Shown here in pieces: positions 30,458-39,623 of a DNA stretch of 64,000 nucleotides. Position 1 is the stretch's first letter. Each line of letters starts with the position of its first letter. The DNA is from Marivivens donghaensis. Lineage in GTDB: Bacteria > Pseudomonadota > Alphaproteobacteria > Rhodobacterales > Rhodobacteraceae. The position numbers and the translations under genes were made by a program. The DNA lies in assembly GCF_011806565.1 (NCBI RefSeq), contig NZ_JAATOP010000006.1, positions 62,001-126,000 of the forward strand. Direction: 5' to 3'. A model generated the notes under the pieces. The model was not told the DNA's origin and made no database searches. It saw only the letters and a list, made by a program, of their open reading frames with translations.

Positions 30458-31749
30458 TGGCGCTGCCGAAGCTCAAAGCTGACGCGACCGAGGCCCGTCT
30501 GGCCGCTCTGACGCTGCCGGAAGGCGCTGCGTGGGCGACCGAACTCCGTCAGGATGCGCTGAACCGGCTGACCGCTATGGGCCTGCCGATCAAGCGTGAC
30601 GAATACTGGCGCTACACCAACCCCGCGTCGCTTGTCGCACCCGAAGCGCCCGTCGCTGCCGTGTTCGACAACGGTGACGAAGCTCCGCTGTTCGCCGGTG
30701 CCGATGCGCTGAAGATCGTATTCGTTGACGGCGTGTTCGATGCCGCGCAGTCGTCCGATCTGTCGCAAGAAGGTCTGGAGATCGCACGTCTGTCCGACGC
30801 GATGTCCGCCGATATCCACTGGGTCAAAGACCTCTACGGCAAGCTTGAATCTGCGGGCCAGACCCCCGTCGAGCGTCCGTTTGCCGTGCTGAACACCGCG
30901 TTCGCGACCGATGGCATCGTCATCCGCGCAACCGGCAACGTCAGCCGTCCGGTCCACATCCAGTACCTGCACGAAAACGAAACCTCTGACGCGATCCTGC
31001 ACCACGTTGTGAAGGTCGAAGAGGGCGCTTCGGTCACTCTGCTGGAAAACGGTCCCGCTGCGGCCCGCTTCAACAAGGTCACCGAGGTCGACGTGGCCGA
31101 CACCGGCGCGTTCCACCACATCCGTGCGCAGGGCCGCGACCACGAACGCCGCGCTGTGACGGGTTTGTTCGCCCGCCTTGGCACTGAATCGGCGTTCAAG
31201 TCGTTCACCATGACCGTCAACGGCGTGCTCACCCGCAACGAGACTGTTATCGAACTGACCGGCGACGATGCGATTGCGCATGTGGCTGGTGCCTGCCTCG
31301 GTGATGGCCGTGATTTCCATCACGACGACACCGTGTTCATCACTCACGACGCCGAGCGCTGCGAAAGCCGTCAGGTGTTCAAGAAGGTGCTGCGCAACGG
31401 TGCGACCGGCGTGTTCCAGGGCAAAATCCTCGTGAAGCAAGGCGCACAGAAGACCGACGGTTACCAGATCTCGCAGGGTCTGCTGCTGGATGACGACAGC
31501 AACTTCCTCGCCAAACCCGAGCTGGAAATCTACGCCGACGACGTGGCGTGTTCGCACGGCTCGACCGTTGGCGCGATCGACGAGACCGCTCTGTATTACC
31601 TGCGTTCGCGCGGTGTGAGCAAAACGGAAGCGACCGACCTGCTGACGCTGTCGTTCCTCGCCGAAGCGGTCGCTGAGATCGAGAACGACGACCTTGCTGC
31701 CGAACTGACCGAGCGTCTGGCTGCTTGGCTGGAGCGCCGCCGCGCATGA
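30457..31749 (+). CDS. sufD: Fe-S assembly protein SufD
   Basis: A 430-residue SufB paralogue in the SufBC2D complex. N-terminal helices with WRYTNPASL (about 49-57) come before the beta-helix core and the C-terminal CSHGSTVGAIDETALYYLRSRG (about 366-387, written here in two overlapping family blocks, CSHGSTVGAID and ALYYLRSRG). Length fits. The start overlaps the sufC stop by one base, and the stop overlaps the next gene by four bases. Confidence 0.96.
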   Translation: MALPKLKADATEARLAALTLPEGAAWATELRQDALNRLTAMGLPIKRDEYWRYTNPASLVAPEAPVAAVFDNGDEAPLFAGADALKIVFVDGVFDAAQSSDLSQEGLEIARLSDAMSADIHWVKDLYGKLESAGQTPVERPFAVLNTAFATDGIVIRATGNVSRPVHIQYLHENETSDAILHHVVKVEEGASVTLLENGPAAARFNKVTEVDVADTGAFHHIRAQGRDHERRAVTGLFARLGTESAFKSFTMTVNGVLTRNETVIELTGDDAIAHVAGACLGDGRDFHHDDTVFITHDAERCESRQVFKKVLRNGATGVFQGKILVKQGAQKTDGYQISQGLLLDDDSNFLAKPELEIYADDVACSHGSTVGAIDETALYYLRSRGVSKTEATDLLTLSFLAEAVAEIENDDLAAELTERLAAWLERRRA

Positions 31750-32228
31750 GCGTGAGCCGTGACATGATCCGCACGTGGCGCGCGCCGCGTGCGGTGATGC
31801 GCAAACTGCTGGCAATGGGGAAACGCGAAGACCGTGCACTGGCCTTCCTGATGGGCGGATGTTTCATCGTCTTCATTTCCCAGTGGCCCGCGCTGGCCCG
31901 TCAGGCCCACATCACCGGCGAAGAGATGAGCCAGCTTGTGGCCTACAGCCTGCTCGGCTGGATCTTCATGTGGCCGCTGCTGTTCTACGGCCTCGCGGCC
32001 GTCGCCCACCTCATCGCCAAGGTTCTTGGCGGGAAGGGCACGTTCTTTACGGCGCGGCTCGCGATGTTCTGGACATTGCTCGCCACGTCGCCCGCCGGAC
32101 TGTTCTACGGGCTGCTGCTCGGTCTGAACGGCGCTGTTCCGGGAACCCACTTTATCGGTGGCCTCTGGCTCGTGGCATTTGCCATGATCCTGCTGCTGAC
32201 TTTGATCGAGGCCGAAAAGGGGGCCTGA
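31746..32228 (+). CDS. Yip1-domain-like inner-membrane protein in the suf operon
   Basis: About 160 residues with a short basic N-terminus and four hydrophobic segments (about 35-50, 60-85, 100-120 and 130-155), the pattern of small bacterial Yip1-domain proteins. Function is unknown. I chose the ATG at 31746, which overlaps the sufD stop (ATGA), over an upstream in-frame start at 31725. It lies one base before sufS. A membrane protein between sufD and sufS is not part of the E. coli Suf system but, as I recall, accompanies suf genes in related alphaproteobacteria. Confidence 0.8.
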   Translation: MSVSRDMIRTWRAPRAVMRKLLAMGKREDRALAFLMGGCFIVFISQWPALARQAHITGEEMSQLVAYSLLGWIFMWPLLFYGLAAVAHLIAKVLGGKGTFFTARLAMFWTLLATSPAGLFYGLLLGLNGAVPGTHFIGGLWLVAFAMILLLTLIEAEKGA

Positions 32229-32229
32229 G

Positions 32230-33450
32230 ATGTTTGACGTAAATGCAATCCGCGCCGATTTCCCGATCCTTAAGCGCGAGGTGAACGGCAAGCCGCTTGT
32301 CTACCTCGACAACGGCGCATCTGCGCAAAAGCCGCAGGTGGTGATCGACGCGATCACGCGCGGTTACGCCGAGGAATACTCCAACGTCCACCGCGGCCTG
32401 CATTTCCTGTCGAACCTCGCGACCGAGAAATACGAGAGCACCCGCGACATCGTTCGCAAGTTCATCAACGCGCCGAGCGAGGACGAGATCGTCTTTACCT
32501 CCGGCACCACCGAGGGGATCAACCTGATTTCCTACGCATGGGCCGCGCCGCGCTTTGAAGCGGGGGACGAGATTGTGCTGTCGGTCCTCGAACACCACGC
32601 CAACATCGTGCCGTGGCATTTCCTGCGCGAACGTCAGGGTGTGGTGCTGAAGTGGGTCGAGCCGGATGCCAACGGCAACCTTGATCCGCAGGCCGTTCTG
32701 GATGCGGTCGGCCCGAAGACCAAGCTGGTCGCGGTCACCCATTGCTCCAACGTTCTGGGCACGATCGTCGATGTGAAAACCATCTGCGCCGGTGCCCGCG
32801 AACAGGGCGTTCCGGTCCTTGTCGATGGCTCGCAAAGCGCGGTTCACATGCCCGTCGACGTGCAGGACATCGGCTGCGATTTCTTCGCCATCACGGGTCA
32901 CAAACTCTACGGTCCCTCGGGCTCCGGTGCGATGTTCATTGCCAAAGAGCGTATGGCCGAAATGCGCCCCTTCATGGGCGGCGGCGATATGATCCGCGAA
33001 GTCGGTCGTGACGAGGTGTCCTACAACGACGCCCCGATGAAGTTCGAGGCCGGCACCCCCGGTATCGTGCAGACCATCGGTATGGGCGTAGCGCTCGACT
33101 ACCTGATGAACATCGGGATGGAGAACGTCGCCCGCCACGAGCACGATCTGCGCACCTACGCGGACGAAAAACTCCGTGGTCTCAACTGGTTGAACCTCCA
33201 AGGTAATCCGCACGACAAGGCCGCGATCTTCTCGTTCACCATCGACGGCGCGGGCCATCCGCACGACATCTCCACGGTGCTGGACAAAAAAGGCGTCGCC
33301 GTGCGCGCAGGCAGCCACTGCGCCATGCCGCTGATGGATCACCTGGGCATCAACGCGTCCTGCCGCGCTTCCTTCGGCATGTACAACACGCGCGAAGAGG
33401 TCGACAAACTCGTCGACGCGCTAGAGCTCTGCCACGAGCTCTTCGCCTGA
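32230..33450 (+). CDS. sufS: Cysteine desulfurase SufS, class II
   Basis: A 406-residue PLP enzyme supplying sulfur to SufB. It starts IRADFPILKREVNGKPLVYLD. The PLP lysine is in ITGHKLYGPSGSG (near 225) and the catalytic cysteine in VRAGSHCAMPLM (near 363), the class II arrangement. Class II desulfurases need a sulfur acceptor such as SufE or SufU; neither is in this window. It ends the visible suf operon, and a tRNA gene follows 61 bases later. Confidence 0.97.
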   Translation: MFDVNAIRADFPILKREVNGKPLVYLDNGASAQKPQVVIDAITRGYAEEYSNVHRGLHFLSNLATEKYESTRDIVRKFINAPSEDEIVFTSGTTEGINLISYAWAAPRFEAGDEIVLSVLEHHANIVPWHFLRERQGVVLKWVEPDANGNLDPQAVLDAVGPKTKLVAVTHCSNVLGTIVDVKTICAGAREQGVPVLVDGSQSAVHMPVDVQDIGCDFFAITGHKLYGPSGSGAMFIAKERMAEMRPFMGGGDMIREVGRDEVSYNDAPMKFEAGTPGIVQTIGMGVALDYLMNIGMENVARHEHDLRTYADEKLRGLNWLNLQGNPHDKAAIFSFTIDGAGHPHDISTVLDKKGVAVRAGSHCAMPLMDHLGINASCRASFGMYNTREEVDKLVDALELCHELFA

Positions 33451-33465
33451 TTTTGCCATTGCGGG

Positions 33466-33487
33466 CCTATAGCTGCGAAGCTATAGG
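33466..33487 (+). terminator. Hairpin after sufS, possible terminator or processing site
   Basis: A perfect 9-bp stem CCTATAGCT-gcga-AGCTATAGG, 15 bases after the sufS stop and 24 bases before the tRNA. No T-run follows, so termination would be weak; it may instead be an RNA processing signal. Confidence 0.45.
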
Positions 33488-33511
33488 TTCCCATACGCAA
33501 CTTGGCCATAG

Positions 33512-33588
33512 GCACCCATAGCTCAGCTGGATAGAGCGTCGCCCTCCGAAGGCGAAGGCCACAGGTTCGAATCCTGTTGGGTGCGCCA
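33512..33588 (+). tRNA. tRNA-Arg, anticodon CCG
   Basis: A complete 77-base cloverleaf. The acceptor GCACCCA pairs with TGGGTGC, the D-arm has AGCTCAGCTGGATAGAGC, and the anticodon stem TCGCC/GGCGA carries the loop CTCCGAA, giving CCG (reads CGG). The T-arm is ACAGG-TTCGAAT-CCTGT and the CCA end is encoded (33586-33588). Confidence 0.97.
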
Positions 33589-33756
33589 TTTTCCTCATTT
33601 CCCGCGTCCTGCTGACACGTTTTGCGATACCCGCACACGCTGCGGACGGTGTCGGACAGCGTGGGTCTATTTTGATCACTCCGTCCTATACCCCTGCGCG
33701 ATAAAGAGTGCCGTATCTATGCCGTTTCCACTCGAGCGGAACCATGGAACGTGCTC
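33589..33756. other. Intergenic region after tRNA-Arg
   Basis: This region carries only GC-rich interrupted repeats (CACACGCTG / CAGCGTG near 33635-33660) and presumably the promoter of the chemoreceptor gene. No integrase or att-like repeat of the tRNA 3' end is visible, so the tRNA is not used as an insertion site here. Confidence 0.5.
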
Positions 33757-35592
33757 ATGAAATTGTCTCAGGCTATCGTCACGAAACTGCCCATCGGGCG
33801 GCTTGCTGCGCTGGTGATCGGACCTCTTTTTGCGTGGATCGGGTGGGTCAGTTTTCACGACCTGTCGAACCACTACCGTGACTATGCGAATGCGCAGGAT
33901 GCGGCGCGGCGGCTTGCTGTGCTCGAAGCAGCGCGGGAGGTCGTGAACAAGACCGAGATCGAATATATCGCCGGTTTCGCCTATGTGGTGACGCGGCTGC
34001 CTGAGGCGGCCGCTCTGTTGGCGGCGCAGCAGTCGGGGACCGACAATGCCGTGGCCGAGGCCGAATTGCTGGAATTCGGGCCCGAGTATGAGGAGCTTGG
34101 GGTGCTCGACGAGTTCGGCAACATCGTCGAATTCGCCCGGACGATCCCCACCATTCGCGAGCAGGCGCAGCGTGAGGATTTCAACGCGCTTGAGGTCGAG
34201 GCGGACTTTGCCGCGTTTTTCGATGAATACCGCAAGCTGCAATCGCAGCTTTTTGTCGGTCCGAGCGGCGACCTCCACGCGGAATTCGAGCGTGTGCGCG
34301 AAGTCTCTCAAGCGATTCGTGAGTACAAGAACCTGATGATTCAGGAGATCAACATCCTCGCCAGCGTGGACCGCACCAAGGTGAACGCGAGCGCCTTGCT
34401 CCGCTATGGCACGTATATCAAGAGCATTGTCGCGCCGCTGGAGGACGATGCCCTCTATGCCGATATCGTGGCCGAATTCCTTGAAGTCGACACCGCGTTT
34501 ACCGAGGGGTTTCGGCGCGGCACGCTTGATGGCGGCGAGGTCGACACCGGCAGCGTGGTCCAGGTGCTATCGCTGGGCCTCGAACAGCTGGACCGGCTCA
34601 TCAGCATTCAGGACATCGCGTTTGGAGAGCTGGCGAGCAGTGCGGAGGCACTGTCGGGCGCGCGGCTGAGAACGATCTACGGTCAGTTCGGTATGGCAGT
34701 CATCGGTTTTGCCGTGTTCGCTGTGCTGGTCGGTTTGATCGTGAATGGGTTCCTGACGGTCTTCGCCAGAACCGCACGGGCTGCCAAAGAGGGCGTCCAC
34801 GATGGGACGTCCGGCTATCCCGCGCGCGGCAGTAACGAGATCTCCATCATGATCGACGCGCTGGAGGAAGCGCAGGCCGAGGTTGCGGCTCAAAAGGCGA
34901 AGACGCAGCGCATTCTCGACCAGCGCAGCCGCGAGTTGGCGGAGACGAACGAACTTTACGAGCGGACGCAGACGCGGTCGGTCCATATCTCCGACCAGAT
35001 GGTAAAGCTGACCGAACAGACCAACACGATCCTTGAAACCGTCAAGAAGGTGCAGAGCTCGCTTCACGACGCAGCAGAGGATTCCGCGCATATCCGCGAG
35101 ACGACGAGCAAGGGCGGCAACGTCGTTGATGCGGCGAACGTGCGGATGAAGGAAATCGCGGCCTCGACGCTCGACATGGGCCGCTTCGTCAAGGACATCG
35201 AAGAGATTGCGTTCCAGACGCACCTCGTCGCCATCAACGCACGGATCGAAGCCGCGCGGGCAGGGAGCGCGGGAAAGGGCTTTACCGTCGTCGCGGGCGA
35301 GGTCCAACAGCTTGCAGCGCGCGCCACCAAGGCCGCAGGCGAGATTGACGAGCTGATTCAGCTGGCGCTCGGGCAGGTGGAAAACAGCGTGAAGGTGGTC
35401 GAGGATAGCGCCCACGCGCTGCGGTCGTCCTCCGACAACGCCCAGAAGATCGCGCAGCGGATCAGCGAGTTGAACGACATTTGCGCCGTCGAGATGCGGA
35501 ACATGAACCAGCTCTTCACCGCGATCCACGACGTCGAAAGCGCGGCGGGCCAGATTGCCGACGAGACAGCGGCGAATATCGCGGCGCAGTAA
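33757..35592 (+). CDS. Methyl-accepting chemotaxis-like sensor with NIT-like N-terminal domain
   Basis: About 611 residues. A membrane helix near 18-32, then a mostly helical periplasmic region (about 35-300) resembling nitrate/nitrite-sensing (NIT) domains, a second helix (about 310-335), then a HAMP-like linker and a cytoplasmic coiled-coil signalling domain. The signalling tip reads IEEIAFQTHLVAINARIEAA (about 485-505), recognisably chemoreceptor-type, but it differs from the usual IAFQTNLLALNA at several tip positions. No che genes are nearby. ATG 33757 was chosen; GTG 33751 is possible. Without a canonical tip it may act on a non-flagellar pathway. Confidence 0.78.
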   Translation: MKLSQAIVTKLPIGRLAALVIGPLFAWIGWVSFHDLSNHYRDYANAQDAARRLAVLEAAREVVNKTEIEYIAGFAYVVTRLPEAAALLAAQQSGTDNAVAEAELLEFGPEYEELGVLDEFGNIVEFARTIPTIREQAQREDFNALEVEADFAAFFDEYRKLQSQLFVGPSGDLHAEFERVREVSQAIREYKNLMIQEINILASVDRTKVNASALLRYGTYIKSIVAPLEDDALYADIVAEFLEVDTAFTEGFRRGTLDGGEVDTGSVVQVLSLGLEQLDRLISIQDIAFGELASSAEALSGARLRTIYGQFGMAVIGFAVFAVLVGLIVNGFLTVFARTARAAKEGVHDGTSGYPARGSNEISIMIDALEEAQAEVAAQKAKTQRILDQRSRELAETNELYERTQTRSVHISDQMVKLTEQTNTILETVKKVQSSLHDAAEDSAHIRETTSKGGNVVDAANVRMKEIAASTLDMGRFVKDIEEIAFQTHLVAINARIEAARAGSAGKGFTVVAGEVQQLAARATKAAGEIDELIQLALGQVENSVKVVEDSAHALRSSSDNAQKIAQRISELNDICAVEMRNMNQLFTAIHDVESAAGQIADETAANIAAQ

Positions 35593-35594
35593 CG

Positions 35595-36017
35595 CTATTG
35601 AGGGATGTCGAACCCGTCGGGGGCGAGCACGAAGCCCGCGAACCGGAACGCAGGCGAGACGGTGCAGCCGACCAGCGTCCAGTCGCCGGTGCTCTCGGCG
35701 GCCTGCCATTCATGCGGCGCGACGATCAACTGCGGCGCGTCACCGGCCATGACATCCGGGCCAAGGCGGCGCGTGATTGCGGGGCCTTCGTCCGTGCCCG
35801 ACGTGCGGAGCAGCAGCGGCGCGCCAGCGTAATAGTGCCAGATCTCGGCGGCATCGACCTTGTGCCAATGGCTCCGCTCGCCCGCCGCCAGCAGGAAATA
35901 GATGCAGGTGCCAGCGGGGCGTCCATCCCCGTCCGCGATCCACGTTTGGCGGTAATGCCCGCCCTCGGGGTGGGGTTTGAGGTCGAGTTTGCGGATGATG
36001 TCGGATGCTGTGGTCAT
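35595..36017 (-). CDS. DUF985-family cupin protein
   Basis: A 140-residue single cupin of the DUF985 (cupin_5) family. Typical segments are LKPHPEGGHYRQTW (about 12-25), TCIYFLLAAGERSHWHKVDAAEIW (about 35-58, in two blocks around SHWH) and VAPHEWQAAES (about 98-108). The histidines suit metal or sugar binding. The frame is open upstream to 36164, but the ATG at 36017 has AGGA 8 bases ahead and gives the family's normal length. It converges with the chemoreceptor-like gene, with only two bases between the stops. Confidence 0.85.
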   Translation of the reverse strand: MTTASDIIRKLDLKPHPEGGHYRQTWIADGDGRPAGTCIYFLLAAGERSHWHKVDAAEIWHYYAGAPLLLRTSGTDEGPAITRRLGPDVMAGDAPQLIVAPHEWQAAESTGDWTLVGCTVSPAFRFAGFVLAPDGFDIPQ

Positions 36018-36163
36018 GCCCGCATCCTGACCATGCGCGGCCGCTTCGGCAAGACTTTCGGGGCCGTTCCCAATACCGATGAGACCCGCGCCACCCCTGT
36101 GCCACGGTACAGTTCTTCGCCTCGCTCGCCCAGACTGGAGCCCGAGAGACATCGGATGTTGCA

Positions 36164-37096
36164 ATGACAGTCATCAATTACATGGACGCCGACGCCAACC
36201 ATTTCGCCAGCATCGCGGACGTGATCGACGGCGATACGTTCACGCCCTATCTGCTCTCCGACATGGCAATCGGGGGCATCACGGCGCGGGATTGGGTGGT
36301 TGTGACGTATGACGACACCGATTGGGGCATCGCCTTTGGCGGCTACAACTTCATGACCGACAGCGACGGCGCGCTCATAGCGGGCGCGATCACAACGCTC
36401 GTAGAGGGCGAGATGGACGGCAGCACCTTGAACGCGATTGGCAGTTTCTCGGACTTCCTGATTGACGCCGCGCAGTTGGTGAATGCGCTGAACGCGTCTG
36501 ATTACTCCGACGAATACGATCTCCTGATGAGCCTTTTCGACAGTGACGACGAGATCACGCTGAAGTTCGACGGCGTGTATATGAAGGGCTTCCAAGGCAA
36601 CGACACGATCAGAACGGGCCGCTACGACGACAGCCTTATGGGAGGTCTCGGCAATGACAAGATCATCGCGAACGGCGGCGACGATGTGCTCGACGGCGGT
36701 TTCGGCAACGACAAACTCGACGGCGGGAAGGGGGCCGACCACTTCTACGGCAACAAGGGCAAGGACACGATCAAAGTTGGTAAAGACCGAGATGTGGATC
36801 ACGTCCACTATGGCGACGCCAATGAAAGTGCGGGCAATAAATACGACCGTGTGAAACAGTTCGACAGCGGCGAGGATGTGTTCGATTTTCGCGGCATGGA
36901 CGGCGACGCCAGCACCAGTGAATTCGACGCACTGGAGTTCTCGGCTACGGCGGCGGCCAATGCGGTCTGGGTCGACAATTCCGGTAAACACGCGTGGGTC
37001 TATGCCGATGTCGACGGGGACGCGTCGGCTGATCTGAAGATCAAGGTTCTCAAGCAGGACGTCGTCGAGGGCGATTTCCTGTTCGAATACATCTGA
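36164..37096 (+). CDS. RTX-type secreted calcium-binding protein, paralogue 1
   Basis: A 310-residue acidic protein without a Sec signal peptide. The N-terminal ~140 residues are a non-repeat domain (contains DWGIAFGGYNFMTD). Residues about 143-215 hold five to six glycine/aspartate nonapeptides of the GGxGxDxUx kind (GGLGNDKII, GGFGNDKLD, GGKGADHFY), which form a calcium-dependent beta-roll. The C-terminal part (VKQFDSGEDVFDFRGMDG and beyond) resembles the C-terminal domain of serralysin-like proteins and ends DFLFEYI, suiting type I secretion. No type I secretion genes are adjacent. A paralogue follows 190 bases downstream. Target or activity unknown. Confidence 0.85.
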   Translation: MTVINYMDADANHFASIADVIDGDTFTPYLLSDMAIGGITARDWVVVTYDDTDWGIAFGGYNFMTDSDGALIAGAITTLVEGEMDGSTLNAIGSFSDFLIDAAQLVNALNASDYSDEYDLLMSLFDSDDEITLKFDGVYMKGFQGNDTIRTGRYDDSLMGGLGNDKIIANGGDDVLDGGFGNDKLDGGKGADHFYGNKGKDTIKVGKDRDVDHVHYGDANESAGNKYDRVKQFDSGEDVFDFRGMDGDASTSEFDALEFSATAAANAVWVDNSGKHAWVYADVDGDASADLKIKVLKQDVVEGDFLFEYI

Positions 37097-37285
37097 TCAG
37101 GGCAGATCACTGCCGTCTGCGCGCTGCATGGAAGGTCATGCGGCGCGCCGTTTCCAGTTGTGCGAAGAGGTACTTCATTTCCCCTGCTTGCATACGTTTG
37201 ATAGCTTTTGCTGCCCCTTTGACCCTGCGCATCTCCGCTGCCCGTCTGGTTAAGTTGACCTAACGGAAAAATATGGAGCTACCCA
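37097..37285. other. Intergenic region between the two RTX paralogues
   Basis: 189 bases, less G+C-rich than the genes. It holds an A-rich ribosome-binding stretch (TAACGGAAAAATATGGAGC) just before the second paralogue and probably its own promoter. No clear hairpin terminator for the first gene is visible. Confidence 0.5.
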
Positions 37286-38239
37286 ATGGTCAAAGTGGTC
37301 TATACAGGCGTTGAATTCCCTGCCGATTTCTCGCTCGAAGCATTTGGCGAAGCCGATGAATTCCTGACATTCCTCGATTACAACTTCGATCTGGGCGGCG
37401 ACAATGTCAGCGATGCCTTCGCGGCGGCCTTCTATGATTACGATTGGGCAGTCGCGTTCGGCGGCGAGAATTTCGTCATCGACAGTTCGAACATCCCGCA
37501 GTCGGGCACGATCACTGCGTTGATCGAAGCGGACATCTCGGGTGATGAACCGGCTATCATGGGCTACATCTACGGCCTTGATATCGACATTGCGGATCTG
37601 ATCTCTGCGGTGCTCTCGCCCTCCACCGATGACGACGAAGCGATCCTTGAAAGCGTGTTCGCGGGCAACGACAACGTCCGCCTGATGTACGGCGATAACA
37701 TGTTCTACGGCGCGGGAGGGAACGACAAGATCACCAGCGGCAACGGCGATGACTTCTTGATCGGCGGCAAGGGCAACGACAAGATCAAGTCCGGCAATGG
37801 CGACGACGTACTTTGGGGCGACGGCGGCAAGGACAAGCTGGACGGCGGGAAGGGCGCTGACGTGTTCTATTCCGGCGGCGGCAAGGATCTGATGGTCGCT
37901 GGCAAGGATCAGGACGAAGACGTCTTTGTGTTCTGGGAAACCAGCGACAGCGCCAACAACAAGAAGGCTGACAAGATCAAGCAGTTCGACAGCGGCACGG
38001 ACAAGCTTGACTTCACCTGGATGGACGGCGACAGCACCACCGACGATTTCGAAACGCTGTTGATCTCGGAAACCGGCGCGGCGGCGAACTCGGTCTGGTG
38101 GAGCAATCAGGGCAAGCACGCCACTGTTTATGTCGATGTGGACGGTGATGCCGTCTCCGACATGCAGGTCATCGTGATGAAGACCGATCTGGACGTCGAT
38201 GATTTCGGCGCAGGTTCATCCGACTGGCTTCTGGCCTAA
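37286..38239 (+). CDS. RTX-type secreted calcium-binding protein, paralogue 2
   Basis: A 317-residue paralogue of the preceding protein with the same plan: an N-terminal domain (contains DWAVAFGGENFVID, matching DWGIAFGGYNFMTD), about seven nonapeptide repeats at roughly 148-210 (GAGGNDKIT, GGKGNDKIK, GDGGKDKLD, GGKGADVFY), then a serralysin-like C-terminal part (IKQFDSGTDKLDFTWMDG, AAANSVWWSNQGKHATVYVDVDGDAVSDM in overlapping blocks). It is very acidic. The two are alike enough to come from local duplication, but their N-terminal domains have diverged strongly. A strong terminator follows. Confidence 0.85.
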   Translation: MVKVVYTGVEFPADFSLEAFGEADEFLTFLDYNFDLGGDNVSDAFAAAFYDYDWAVAFGGENFVIDSSNIPQSGTITALIEADISGDEPAIMGYIYGLDIDIADLISAVLSPSTDDDEAILESVFAGNDNVRLMYGDNMFYGAGGNDKITSGNGDDFLIGGKGNDKIKSGNGDDVLWGDGGKDKLDGGKGADVFYSGGGKDLMVAGKDQDEDVFVFWETSDSANNKKADKIKQFDSGTDKLDFTWMDGDSTTDDFETLLISETGAAANSVWWSNQGKHATVYVDVDGDAVSDMQVIVMKTDLDVDDFGAGSSDWLLA

Positions 38240-38254
38240 ACGGCCGCAAAACAA

Positions 38255-38280
38255 AAAAGCCCCGCAATCGCGGGGCTTTT
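38255..38280. terminator. Bidirectional terminator between RTX paralogue 2 and eno
   Basis: AAAAGCCCCGC-aatc-GCGGGGCTTTT, an 11-bp perfect stem with a tetraloop, between convergent stops at 38239 and 38303. Confidence 0.92.
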
Positions 38281-38302
38281 CGTTTTTCGGGGTGGACCGA
38301 AA

Positions 38303-39598
<1,296 letters not shown>

Positions 39599-39623
39599 TC
39601 AATAAAATAAAGTTTCGCGAGTG

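Noticed and set aside
33512..33588. tRNA-Arg as an integration site of a genomic island
   Set aside because: No integrase gene and no repeat of the tRNA 3' end found downstream; flanking genes are ordinary in composition.
36014..38119. Two long minus-strand open frames opposite the RTX genes (36014-36991 and 37250-38119)
   Set aside because: Repetitive Asp/Gly codons read backwards give Val/Ala/Ile-rich frames; no ribosome site, and the plus-strand RTX repeats are clear.
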